Positions 31,377 to 42,413 of a stretch of DNA of 64,000 nucleotides are shown here, piece by piece. Origin of the DNA: Chytridium lagenaria. Taxonomy: Eukaryota > Chytridiomycota > Chytridiomycetes > Chytridiales > Chytridiaceae. The notes beneath the pieces were generated by a model, which worked only from the letters and a program-made list of their open reading frames with translations, did not search any database and was not told the origin of the DNA. Position 1 is the first letter of the stretch, and each line of letters opens with the position of its first letter. A program made the translations under genes and the position numbers. The DNA lies in NCBI GenBank assembly GCA_025449115.1, contig JAHLKC010000012.1:310001-374000 (forward strand), in the 5' to 3' direction.

Positions 31377-32398
31377 TTATTCAGATTTGATCCGATGAGG
31401 TATTGGAGCTTGTTTCAACAGCCATCTCATGCCTATTGTCAACAACATTAATTTCTTTACAAGAAAGTCAATAGTCTCACCTTGCTGCCACCCTTTATCA
31501 TCCCTCACGCTCAACCCAAACACCTCAACAGCCCTCCCATGAACCTTCTCCCGTCTCCGTGTATCTTCCTCAATCCCAAGCGCTCTTGTCAACTCCCCAA
31601 CACTCACAGCCTCCTTCCGATCCATCATACTCCCAAACACAACAACAGGTTTCCCCAACAGAAAAGGATCCCGTAAAATAATCTATCACCGTGAGTTTGG
31701 TAAAGAGCAAAAGTGTTTTTTTTTACCGATAATTCTTGTTTTGCAAGTGGGAAGGTGGAGGGGGAGGTCAAGTCTGCTACAAAGATGATGCGTTGTGTGG
31801 TTTTCTTGAATTCGGGGATGAGAATGTCGTAAACTATGACAAAACATTAATTACATCCAAAACAATGAATGTTTTACATGGAGTTCCGCGGTATTGTGAG
31901 GCTTCGAGAATATGGCAGATTCTACCTTCGATTGATGCATGTTCGGGTTCTATTTACACATCAAATAAAGAAAGGAGCAAAAGTGATTTAGTTTAAAATC
32001 AAGATATCTCGCAACAACAAAACGCCTTAAAAAATCAAATAATAATGAAAAAGAAACCTGTTACATACCATATATTTTTTTGGCATTCGGATCAAACGGC
32101 GGTTTCTTTAGCAGTTTTCGTAATAATGTCGTTGTCCCGGATTTCGGCATTCCAAACATGATGATGTTTGTGATGCGGTAGGAATCTAGTTTTAGCACCA
32201 TCATTAGGATGAAATTCGATCTTCATGGTATAAATCATGAAAAGGAAAGAGATGGGGCACTCAACATGTGCACAGGTAGATTCCTACAACCACCGCCAAA
32301 AGGATGACTGTTGGAATGAAAATATGCACAATCTCCCAAAGGTGAGCGACAACTTGATGGTCGATCCATGATATCGCTAATCTGAAGAGTGAATCCAT
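31377..32398 (-). CDS. Membrane-anchored Arf/Sar/SR-beta-like GTPase with degenerate nucleotide site
   Basis: Starts MDSLFRLAISWIDHQVVAHL (ATG 32398), then one hydrophobic segment IFIPTVILLAVVVGI, an N-terminal anchor arrangement like the signal recognition particle receptor beta subunit. The GTPase-like part has ITNIIMFGMPKSGTTTLLRK (32125-32175), FKKTTQRIIFVADLTSP, LLGKPVVVFGSMMDRKEAVS, GELTRALGIEEDTRRR, GRAVEVFGLSV and, after a last intron, GMRWLLKQAPIPHRIKSE to stop 31377. The C-terminal half resembles Sar1. In the P-loop the expected GKS/T is GTT (Lys missing), and the NKxD motif is SMMD. So GTP binding may be lost or altered. Whether it is a divergent SR-beta or a new Sar/Arl branch cannot be settled by eye. 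Confidence 0.65.
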
Positions 32399-32487
32399 CG
32401 GGGGATCAAGCTTTCGAGGAAGAAGAGGGGGGGGATGATCAGAGATGATGAAAATGGGAATGATGTTGTGATGGCTTGTTCACCAGA
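32399..32487. promoter_or_regulatory. Short divergent promoter (GTPase-like gene / PSF3)
   Basis: 89 bases separate the two start codons. G-rich in the middle (GAAGAAGAGGGGGGGGAT). Both genes must start transcription within or very near it. Confidence 0.45.
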
Positions 32488-33523
32488 ATGACTTTACAAA
32501 AACAACCCGACAACTTTTTGTCCAAGTCTTTGGACATTTTGATGGACCAAGACGCCTTCTTTGACGATGAGGACGACATCCCGACCGTTGATGGCGGTTA
32601 TTGGGATGTAGATGACTTTCTTGCAGAATCTCAGGTATCCTTCATCATTCAACGGCTACTGTTCCTTATGGGAGAGATAGATATTGGTCACATACTAAAC
32701 CAAAAACCCCTCCCTTCATCGTCCTTCAGAAAATCCCATGCTTTTTTCAAAGCAACGTCCCCAAATACGGATTCCTAGAGGGAAACCTCGAAGACGACGT
32801 GAGTCTCACTTGTCCCCAACTTCACAATCTAAAAAACGCATCATTATTTTAGTTAAGCAAAGACGCTCGAGTCGAGCTCCCATTCTGGTTGGCAGAACCT
32901 TTAGCATCAGAGTACATTTTGATACATTTCGTTTCTTTAACTACGTTGTAGAAACCTTGTCGAAATTGAATATCCTCGCTGTTTCCGTCCACGCATCCGT
33001 AACGACATTATCGCCTCCCCCATTGCCATCAACATTCAAGAACAATGTCCGTTTTTTTATCATTTAGGATCGAAATTGGTGCAATTGTATGTACTCTATG
33101 TGCTGCGTTTTGCCTAATCCTCTCGTTCCATGATTAGAGTGGACGATCTCTCACTTTCTCAAATCCTTTCCATGGTAATACTCCTTTTCACGCCTTTTTC
33201 GTGTACTTGTACCAACGACTTTAGGCGTATTCCACACGTCTCGTCACTGTCATGGAACACGCGCAATCTCAAGTTTCGCTTGGAAGTTCAAAAGAAGATT
33301 TCATGAGAACTTTGGATGAATCCGAGAAAAAAGGTTTGACTGATTTTTTGCATTTGTTTTTTTCTCACCTTTTCTTACGCTTCCAATGTTTTTTATGGTA
33401 GTTTTCAAACTTGCAAATGTCACGGTGATCGCTATGAGAGAATGGTTTGCTCAGCGATTTGACTCTAAACTCAAGACTGCTGAAGTTCTTCGACGATCGC
33501 AGAGCATGTATCAAGTTGGATGA
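32488..33523 (+). CDS. PSF3: GINS complex subunit PSF3
   Basis: GINS joins MCM2-7 and Cdc45 in the replicative CMG helicase. The start taken is ATG 32488; a later Met (MDQDAFFDDEDD) is also possible. Exon 1 ends at 32634 with GGYWDVDDFLAESQ; exon 2 is 32730-32798 (IPCFFQSNVPKYGFLEGN), exon 3 32853-32911 (ARVELPFWLAEPLAS), and exon 4 opens at 32952 with NLVEIEYPRCFRPRIRNDII. The later part has CPFFYHLGSKLVQL, TRLVTVMEHAQS, DFMRTLDESEKK and VTVIAMREWFAQRF, all in family order. The stop is at 33521-33523. Splice frames are intact throughout. Confident. Confidence 0.92.
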
Positions 33524-33842
33524 AAAAAAAGAATGCTGTAATACGTAAAGCAGGCTTGATATCATTAATTTATGTTTATTATTCCTCTCCTTTTTTGGAG
33601 TTGCTTACTTTTTTATAAAAGGAAATTGTTCCTTTTTGTTTTCTTCTACTGAAAATCACGATTTAAAGATCACGTCCATCGTCATCACCACATGTATTAA
33701 TCTCGAGCCAATAAATACTATACCACATTTCTTCCACCTTCACAGCCTTTACATACCACACCATCATCCCCTTGAATTTAACACAAATCATGACAACAAC
33801 ATATCCCAAAATATTATTATTGTATAGCTAAAAAAAATAGTC
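33524..33842. other. Convergent 3' intergenic region
   Basis: AT-rich gap between the PSF3 and paladin stops. No gene is recognised. Confidence 0.4.
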
Positions 33843-34130
33843 TTAATCTAAGCTCTGGTTCACCCTTTTACAAATATTCTGAATCTCCCTCCGATCCTCT
33901 AACCACTCTGAAAACTTTCTTCCAATGGCCACAATCTGGTTTGTTTCTGCCATAGCATGGTCGACAGTAGCATCGGCACCCTCCATCACGGTAGTGGTCT
34001 CTTCAAGCAAAAAGTCGGCAAACACGATAAGGAAGAAATAGCGGATAAGGTAGTTTAAAGCTACTTCCTTTAAAACCGCCCACTGGTATACCAAAAAATG
34101 CCGATAAGTAAAAATCCCAAATTTGACGGC

Positions 34131-34161
<31 letters not shown>

Positions 34162-37100
34162 GAAGAGTCACCTTTTTGCTCCCAACTTCCAAAGCATCCA
34201 CCCTCAACTTATAATCATAAATCGCACTCCTCAAATTCTGCATATGATCGCAAACATCAATCGCACGATCCGTCAATTTCTTGGCAAGTCTTCCATTCGC
34301 AAGAACCCCAAGAAGTTGCAAAATAATCTTATACTCTCCCGCAAGATACCGTTCCCTCATCCGATGATCTTCGTCCATACCAAGAGGCGAAGGCGGTACG
34401 GGGGTGGTTGACGACATCTCCATCTCTTGCTGTTGATGATGGTAATCTAGGAAATGGAGGAGTACATCGTCACGGCCTACAATCATCTCTAAAAGACACG
34501 TGATGACAATGCCGGTGGTGGTGCGGCCACGACCCATTTGACAGTTGAACATGACGTCGAATGGTAACGGTGATTCGGGTGCTGATAGAACACGTTCAAT
34601 CAGTTGGTCGAATACAGCGGGAATCGGTGCCTGTTCATCCGTGCTATAATAATTTGCATTAGTTACATATACATAAACCAATCAATGCAAAAAACGCTAT
34701 CTCGTACATCGGTATACGTTTGTAATCAACCTGGTAACCTTCCGCCACAATAGAGTTATACACCTCCAAAGGTGTCTCAATTTCATCAATCGTAATGCTC
34801 TCCCACACCGGCTAAATGCGAATTAAAAAACGCATACGGGTAAAACCAATCAAATCTATACCAGAATCGAGAATCCAGAGCTCGTCAATTGTTCTTCGTG
34901 AAGCAAAAGTCTGCCTTTATATTTTTTAAGCTCGTGAACACAGTCCGCCTTCATCTGCATTTCCATAGATTCGACGCGTTCCTTTTCGATACCAGTGGCC
35001 TCAAGGTTCTACAAAGACGTCATGAGTAAATGAACACCACATCAGTTCTAAATTATTTACTTTCATGGGATCTTGGAATAACCTCAACACATACGGCTTC
35101 CCTGCAAATATATTACGGAAATGCTTTCAATGAGATTTCCCCAATACCTTTAACATAAAGAACAGGCTCCTCCCTTAACGATGTCCAAAGAAGTCTACGA
35201 TCACCGCCTGGACCAGCTCCGACCTTTGATATGGCAAGCTTGATAGCATCCTTGGTCGGCATACCAATTCCAAAAACTGACTTGTCCGTACAAGGTCGAA
35301 TCTCAACGGGGTAATCAGGCGTTGTGACGGCATCAAGAAGAGATTGAAGCGGGATTCTCCGGAAATTTGGAGCGCCTACATTTAAAAAATTAATAACAAG
35401 GCTACCATTTAATAGTTAAACCTTCAACGCGTTCAGGAAGAGATAGCTTTTGGGCGCCAGGGAACACATCTGCCTTGAGAATTGTCTGTTGTGCCAAAAC
35501 GGACCCATTTCGGTTGGTGACAACGTCAAGGACTTCCGACGACAAAGCAATACCATCACCTGTATACAGCAAAGAAAATGAAAGAGGGATTAGATATATA
35601 ATCATCCCGAGCTAAAAAAGTCCCAAAAATTCCTACCTGGACTCAATTGTTTCGACTGGGGTCAATCCTTTCAAACCAGAATGCGTCATATCATCCAACA
35701 TCGTCTTAAACTCCTTTCTCTTCTCCATCCACGACTTAAAGGTCTCTAGCGTCCCAGAATCCCCAGGAGGATTGTCATCAAGATACCCCGCAAACGCGAT
35801 AAGAGCAAAGTATCTCTTCAAGCAGAGCACTCCCTTTTTAATAGCTCTCCCACGGGCCGTCTCATCCTGCTCACTTTCAGCCACAGTCCTCCATGTTTCG
35901 ATAGCATCACGGACGTTCACATTAAACGCGCATTGGTCAATGATAGTGTCAACTGCACGACGACACTCCATACCGTTACGAATGACACGGAGAAGGGAAT
36001 GGATGACTTGATAGCTTAGAGGTTTGCGCTTAGGAGGTTCAGGCAGAGAAGGCGTGACGGCGGATTGCGGCTCTGAAACTTCGCCAAATTCTTTCCATGG
36101 ATCCAATCTAAGATTAGAGAGCAGACGACTGTTCCTGTTGTCGATCTCCCGATACCAATTTGGCAGTTTCTGGTTTACAATAAAATGAGTTGATGTATGC
36201 AAAAGCACGATATACATACAGCACAATCGAGGTGAACTCTAAATCCTGCTGTGTGAGAACCTGGACGAGTGCATCAAAATCTGCTTCATCCGGTGCCTGT
36301 TCTGCAGTAATAGAACTCGAAGAAATCCACAGGAGACCTTCCAGCCTTAATAACTCGACGACCTCCCTGACAGTCAACACATTTCCGGCAGACAATCTTC
36401 CCAAGTAGCGACAATCTTGTTGTCTTGCTCTCCATGAAGTAGAATCCGTGACTCAAACGTCTTGAGTTCTCCAATAACATCCTCTTTCAATCTGTCTTCA
36501 ATTTGCTCGAGACGGCTAGACGAGATCCCAGAATAAGACTTGATGTTACGGAGAGTCACAGTCTCCTCCCGAAGAACATGGGTTGACCATTAATATAGCA
36601 AATAGGCTCCTCGCGAAGATTGATCCAGCAAACTTTCTTGCATTGCGGTATTGCGCACGTACATCAGCCGGGATAAAGCCACTGTCTTCACCTGACGTAA
36701 GGATCTGCAGGACTTTCTTCAAACCCTGTATCGTGGTTGAGCCACTCCATAAATAGGCTGGTTTCGATTTTTCTATAAAGTTGCATTAAATATAAAAGTA
36801 ATTAGTATACTTACCTAAAGTTCTGCGCTCCGTCAATGCAAAACTTCGTCTCGATAAGATCTTTTGACCACTGATCTAATTTTAAAATCGTGTTGTGAAC
36901 CAATACCGAGCCTTGTCGTTGCTGGAAATAGAAATAAAATAAATACTTCAAGTAAGCTCGCTCAATTAAAAGAAATGGAATCGTTGTAAGAAAGTTCCAA
37001 TGACCGACCTTAATCACAAACTTCTCGAGCTCGTTCGCAATGGGCCGATTCGGTCTATGATTCCAGCCCGACGAACTTGGCGCCTCCTCCGAAAATACGA

Positions 37101-39230
37101 TAAATCCTCTACGGGTCTAAACAAGTGCAGTTTGGGTCCATTCTTTCGAAGGTTATCAAGCATTCGCCAGATTTCTGTTGTTAAAGTCAATTATATGGTA
37201 TTTGATAGATTGGAAATCAAATCATACTCTACCAGGTCGCGTTTTCAACCATTCACTAAAGATGCTTGATTTAAAGTTGCTGGAGACGGTCTCATTAACG
37301 TATGAGCAAAAAGCTAGAAGGAAAAAGTATCGTTCAAGACATCCTAAAGCTTTCTCGAGTGCGGCAGGGTCGCCGTTATTAGAAAACCGAACACGATTTA
37401 AAAGGATGACTTCGCGAAGATTGAGAATAGCATCACCTAGAATTAGGTTAGTGAAACCATACAACCTACACGAGAAGGAGAAAGCAAACTTGCATCTATT
37501 AATCGCTTCATCAAGTAGTTTTTGCTTTCGGCTCCATCTTGAAGTACCGAAGTAAGTTGAAGGATGGACTGATAGTTTCCGAGTACCGCATTCTTAAGAT
37601 CATCAATTAACGCGCCTCTAGCCAATGCCCAATCAATAGCGGACCGAGGAGACATCTTGCTTGAAAGGCCTTATACTACGGTCAGCATGATATTAGTAAT
37701 TTGAGGTAAACTTTACCCTTTTCTAGCACATAAACGAGTCGAAGAATAGCACGATTATGGGAGAGATCGAGACTGTACACATCGTACTGAAACCCGCCAG
37801 GGTCCCTAAATGGATCTTGCAAGCCTTCCTCAATCATTTTGGCCCTTCGAACAAGAAGAGCTCCAACCATAGCAAATGTGGCTATACAGAAACCATGTAT
37901 GCGTATCAGTGAGTGCGAGTACAAATCGTGTCATCAAAAAAAGTTTTAGCATACTTCGACCAACACCCATGCCGCAATTAAAAACTAAGGATCATTTGTT
38001 GAGGCCTCCCCAATAACGCGAATGTACTCGTCCAAGTAGCGATCTTCTGGTGCCTGTTCGGCACCGATTGGAATTCGAACATATTTTACGCGGAAGTTTT
38101 GAAATTGGTATTCCTCAAAAACTTCTTTGATCGTTTTTATGTCATCGATAGCCATCCATGAAGGAATGATCTTGCCATTTTCTTAAAGAAAAAATAGCGC
38201 AAATTGTGTCAGTATACGCCAAGACTCGTGTAGCTTCTTTTGAAGAGACACCAAATAAGTTAAGATGACACAACTACTAACCAACTTCATCGTGAACAAG
38301 GAGTAGCCCGCTATTTTTGTTCACTTCCCGTACGATTTCTTCCTTTAGACGCGATTCCATCTGCGTTTCAATAACAAATTGATTGTCAGCCTCTACATTG
38401 TAAAAACTCCTCACCTGCTCAAGACGATGGCCAGATATTCCTTGAAACGTCTTAATGTTTTGAAAAGGATTGTTGTGATCCCTTAACACGAACGGTCTTC
38501 GATTAATATAAATGAGCGGTTCCTCCCTAGCGCAAACGAATACAGTCTCGGCCGTTCCGTCAGACTCAGGTCGGCAGTTTAAAAGCGTGAGGATAGTACC
38601 AACACCCGAAACGGTGGGTTGGGCGACTCCGAAAATGTTGAGATCAGACATTCGGAAGTTAGGAGCGCCTTGCAGGTGAAAGTCCAAGTTCGTGTTAACC
38701 GCTGGAAATGATGACAGGGTGGTTAGAAATGGTATGACACTTTAAGGTTCGCGCGATTTAAAAAATGCAGACGTCAATAACTTACCAGTATCAAAATGAT
38801 CACTTTGAGAATCGTTTGCCTCGCTAGAACCGTTCCAGTCCTGTTTTTGACAATGGAATTAACAGATGTCAAGAGTTCCTGCGGAGTTCTCTGTTTCGCA
38901 GTTTCCTCGTGGAGCTCTTGATGGATCCTCCAGATGCAATGCTCACAGGATTCAGAAGAGAATGGGAGGACAGACTGAATTCATTTGGGCTTGACGATAG
39001 TAGGCTCTTCCCTGTGACGTTGAGAGGAAAGCTGTGGCAGGATGTGGTGGTGGCGGGGATTTCCTGATGGCGATCGGTGATGATGAAGTCTCGCTTGGAG
39101 CAGCCCCCCGCTTGCGCTTGCTCCAATCTGCGAGAGTCTGCATGCTTAAACGACGCGGCATCGCTGGTGGCGTGCCGCTCCCATCAGACAGTCTAGGTGC
39201 TGGCGGCGGAATGCCTCTCGGCGCAGACAT
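33843..39230 (-). CDS. Paladin-like protein with three tandem PTP/inositol-phosphatase-type domains
   Basis: Paladin-type proteins contain repeated cysteine-phosphatase-fold domains of the PTP-like phytase group; animal paladin acts on phosphoinositides. Starts MSAPRGIPPPAPRLSDGSG (ATG 39230) and ends RVNQSLD (33843). Three repeats are recognisable, each with a leading VLARQTILK/VLAQQTILK/VLVHNTILK motif, an APNFR motif, an EEPLIYINRRPFVLR / EEPICYINGQPHVLR / EEPVLYVKGKPYVLR motif, and a CxxGxGR loop: NCGMGVGR (near 37965), NCQIGIGRST (near 36170-36240, split by an intron) and NCQMGRGRTTTG (near 34520-34555). All three keep the Cys and Arg. Many introns; one contains a 28-base A run at 34134-34161. 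A frame slip near 39020 and unclear splicing make the N-terminus uncertain. Confidence 0.8.
34134..34161 (+). repeat. Poly(A) run of 28 bases
   Basis: An uninterrupted A28 on the plus strand, lying in an intron of the minus-strand paladin-like gene (a T run in the transcript, next to the donor GTGACTCTTC). Confidence 0.9.
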
Positions 39231-39293
39231 TTCTTCTAAAGTTTAAAGAAATTGTCTAGATTGCTTTGATTGTTGTTATAGACAGAAGGGCGG
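39231..39293. promoter_or_regulatory. 63-base divergent promoter (paladin-like / DDX59-like)
   Basis: Only 63 bases lie between the two start codons. No TATA box. The shared region must direct both transcripts or the start sites lie inside the opposite gene. Confidence 0.5.
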
Positions 39294-42100
39294 ATGTTTA
39301 GGCCTCGCTCGACGGTGCTTCTCAAAAGGAAGGCAGAAGCTGATGCCGTGGGCCTGTTGCCTTATTGCCGGAGGCCGAAGTTCCGAAGAAAAAGCTTCGC
39401 ATCGTGTTGGAAAATGCTATAACCAAGCAGACACAGAAAGCAAATCCAACAGAGGAGAATATAACTCTTGAAACGAGTGCAGCATCGCAGCCTATTTTGA
39501 AGGCAACCGAAGAAGCTGGGGATTCTGAAAGGCCTTGGCCTCGGATAGGAGAGGCAGCATGTATTATATGCGGAAGAGCAGCATTGGAAAGCTCCTCAAC
39601 ATGCGGTACCAAATGCAACGAACTCCAGAAGATGCTTTCTGCTGTCAGCGAGACAGCGCAATCGATCCATCGCATAGATTCAGAGTCAAAGCGAAATCAC
39701 TCATCTCGAGCAAGTCTTCTGTGGAGCATGGAAACCGAAATTGATAAGCATTTGGTCAGAGATCTCGTCAGCTTTGATCCTCAACCACGTGTGGCGGATG
39801 GCGTTTATATCCCCAACCAAGCGGCAGTCGTCCGTCGACTTGGCCTTCAAATATCTACTTCCGCCAGAGCGCTCGCCGCAAAAGGTATCCCGTACCCAAT
39901 TCAAAGCTTCGACGTCCTTCCATTACACAACGCGCTCGAAATGAACATATCCCACATGAAGCTCCGCAGCCCCACGCCAATTCAACGCCAAATCATCTCT
40001 CTTATTCTTAAAGGCATTGCCGTCCACGCCATCGGTCCTACAAAATCGGGCAAAACGCTTTCCTACCTCATCCCCCTTATCTTACAAATCCACCATCTCA
40101 CTTCGGTTCTACCGAAAACCGCCGACCTCCCCGCCTCTCATCGCGGCCCATATGCTGTCATACTTGTCGAAACCCACGAGATCGCCTCCCAAGTTGAATT
40201 TGTCGCAAAGAGTTTATCAAGAGGCATTCCTGACCTGCGCACCGCCCTTATTATAGGCGGTGAACCTGTACCTATACAACTTCACCGCCTGAAAAAAGGA
40301 TGTCAAATTCTAATTGGAACGCCTGGACGCGTTCTCTCGATCCTTCAGTCCGGAAAATGTGCGCCGCTACAAAGCGTATTCACTGTTGTTGTTGATGGTG
40401 TGGATCGGCTTAAACGAGGCGATGTTCAGCGACAGATAAAATCATGCTTTGACATTTTACGCCAAAGACGAACGGATATGGGTGTTGTGGAGAAGAGGTC
40501 GGTGCAAAGAATTTTTTTGTCGAGGGAAGCAGATCAGAGTGTCGATAATTGGATATCAGGGATGTTGAATGGGGTTGTGAGAGTTGAGCTTGCGGGTGAA
40601 GGCGAAGGGTTTATTATGTCAAATGAAGAATGTACGAAACGCGAAGCGGCAAAGAAGGCAAAGCGAGGCCAGGAGTCTAAAAAACGGAAGATGGAGGATT
40701 CTGGGGAGTGTTCACCCTTAAATGTAGGCATTACGCGGACTTCCGTAGAGGTAACCAAGGAACAACATGATCTTAAGAGCCCTGTTGACCCTTTGACGCC
40801 ACGAAATGCGTTGACTCATATTGAATTCCAGGATCCCAAGAAACGGCAATATAGGGAGGAGGAATTAAACACAGATGATTTAAGATTGCCTGATTTGTCG
40901 AAGGCTCCTAAAAAGCGGCAAAAGTTAGTGCATTCCCAAGAGAGTGTGGGACCTCAAAACGAGTCTACTAGTGAGGTGATCTCAACTGCCGGCGACTCCA
41001 ATTTGCCTGGTTCCTTGAAGACAAGCAAAAACCATAAAACGATCGCGGACGCTATGCGGCCTTTCGCACCAACTATAGGTCTAAATTCCAAAAAACAGCA
41101 AAATGTCGAGGACGTCGAAGGATTCATAGCTGCAGATGAGTCAAAGGCGCTAGCCGTCGACCCGGTGACGACCGAAAATGGATTGTTTGTGTCTTTAACA
41201 GAGGCGGACTCTGTGCCCGCACCGCTGCAAAAGCCTCCATTACCCACACCTAAGCAACTCACACGCATGCCGTCTATGCCGTCTATGCCACCTATTCCAC
41301 CGATGTTGCCAATGCCACGCATCCCGCCTATGCCACTTCTACATAAACGTCTTCCAACTCCCGCGCCAACCCCACTCCCCTCAACAATATCAACTCAAAG
41401 CCACGCACCCAACTCTACCCCCTTCTCGCCCGTCTCAAACACACTCTCTTCTGGGTTGAACCCCCTCGAGAAAGAAGCAACTCATCTCCATTCTCCATGA
41501 CACCAAGTACTTTTCCCCATCGAAACGCGCCATCGTCTTTGTTGCATCCAAAAATACTGCAGATGCTCTGGTGAAACTTGTGACAGAAAAGACAGAGTTG
41601 AGATGTGAGAATTTGTTTAAACGTGACGCGGAGGTTGTGAAGAGAGTTCTGGAGAATGAAGTGGAGGTTTTGGTGACAGGGGTGGGGATGGCGAGGATGA
41701 TGAGTTTTAATGTGGATTTGGTGAGATGTTTATAAAGAGAGTCTTCAAAAGTTCTGTATCTCTAACTTTTTTCATAACTTCATTATTATAAACAAGGTTT
41801 TCAACTTTGATGCACCATCAACGGGTGAGTAAATCTGCTTTTTCCTTTCTTTTGTTGCTTTCTACGCGTCGGTCTGCATTCTTCAGTAATAAGTCAACCA
41901 CTCATATATTTCTGATGACAGTCGCCGATTATACTCAACAAGTGACGCGTTGCGACACAACCCGCGGAACTGGGTGGGCTATCACATTTATCAACGCGTC
42001 AAGCAAATCCATCTTTAGAGAATTAGCAACTACACTTTCAAATCTACCCCCAGGCCGCGTCACTCCTCTTCCGCAACAGATCAGAAGTTATTTGGGGTGA
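39294..42100 (+). CDS. DDX59-like DEAD-box protein with degenerate helicase motifs
   Basis: DDX59 proteins combine a HIT-type zinc finger with a DEAD-box core. From ATG 39294 (MFRPRSTVLLKRKAEADAVG), a one-base slip near 39358 leads into PEAEVPKKKLRIVLENAI. A short HIT-like finger (CIICGRAALESSSTCGTKC) follows, then the Q motif RSPTPIQRQIISLILK, Walker A GPTKSGKT, and TPGRVLSIL. The motif II position reads VVVDGVDRLK, not DEAD; motif III reads FLSREAD; motif V lacks RGxD; motif VI reads QQVTRCDTTRG rather than HRIGRTGR. About 300 low-complexity residues rich in Lys, Pro and Met separate the two RecA-like halves. The C-terminal half has SKRAIVFVASKNTADALVKL, VFNFDAPST and TGWAITFINASSKSIFREL, ending SYLG. 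A slip near 41480 joins the halves. Probably not an active helicase. Confidence 0.75.
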
Positions 42101-42413
42101 ATGAGTCAAGTCAGCTGCAACACGAATAATAAACAATGAAGCTATTATTAAAGAGGCTGTATGGCGTTTTGCCCACGATCATGGATGAAATTATAATGAG
42201 GGAAACCAAAGAGAAGATAACTTGCAATGACTCTGAATGAAAACAGAAGCAATTGTTGAAAATCCTTTTTATTTTACAGCAACGTACGAAACTATTGCAG
42301 AAATTTGAAATACCCGCATAGAGGGGTACGGGATAAGGGTAACAAAACAGACACAGCACTATGAGAAATCCCATCAAAAGCAGTAATAGTCGCAAATAAT
42401 TCGCTAAACACCA
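42101..42413. other. Convergent 3' intergenic region
   Basis: Gap between the DDX59-like stop and the LEU4 stop. No gene is recognised. Confidence 0.4.
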
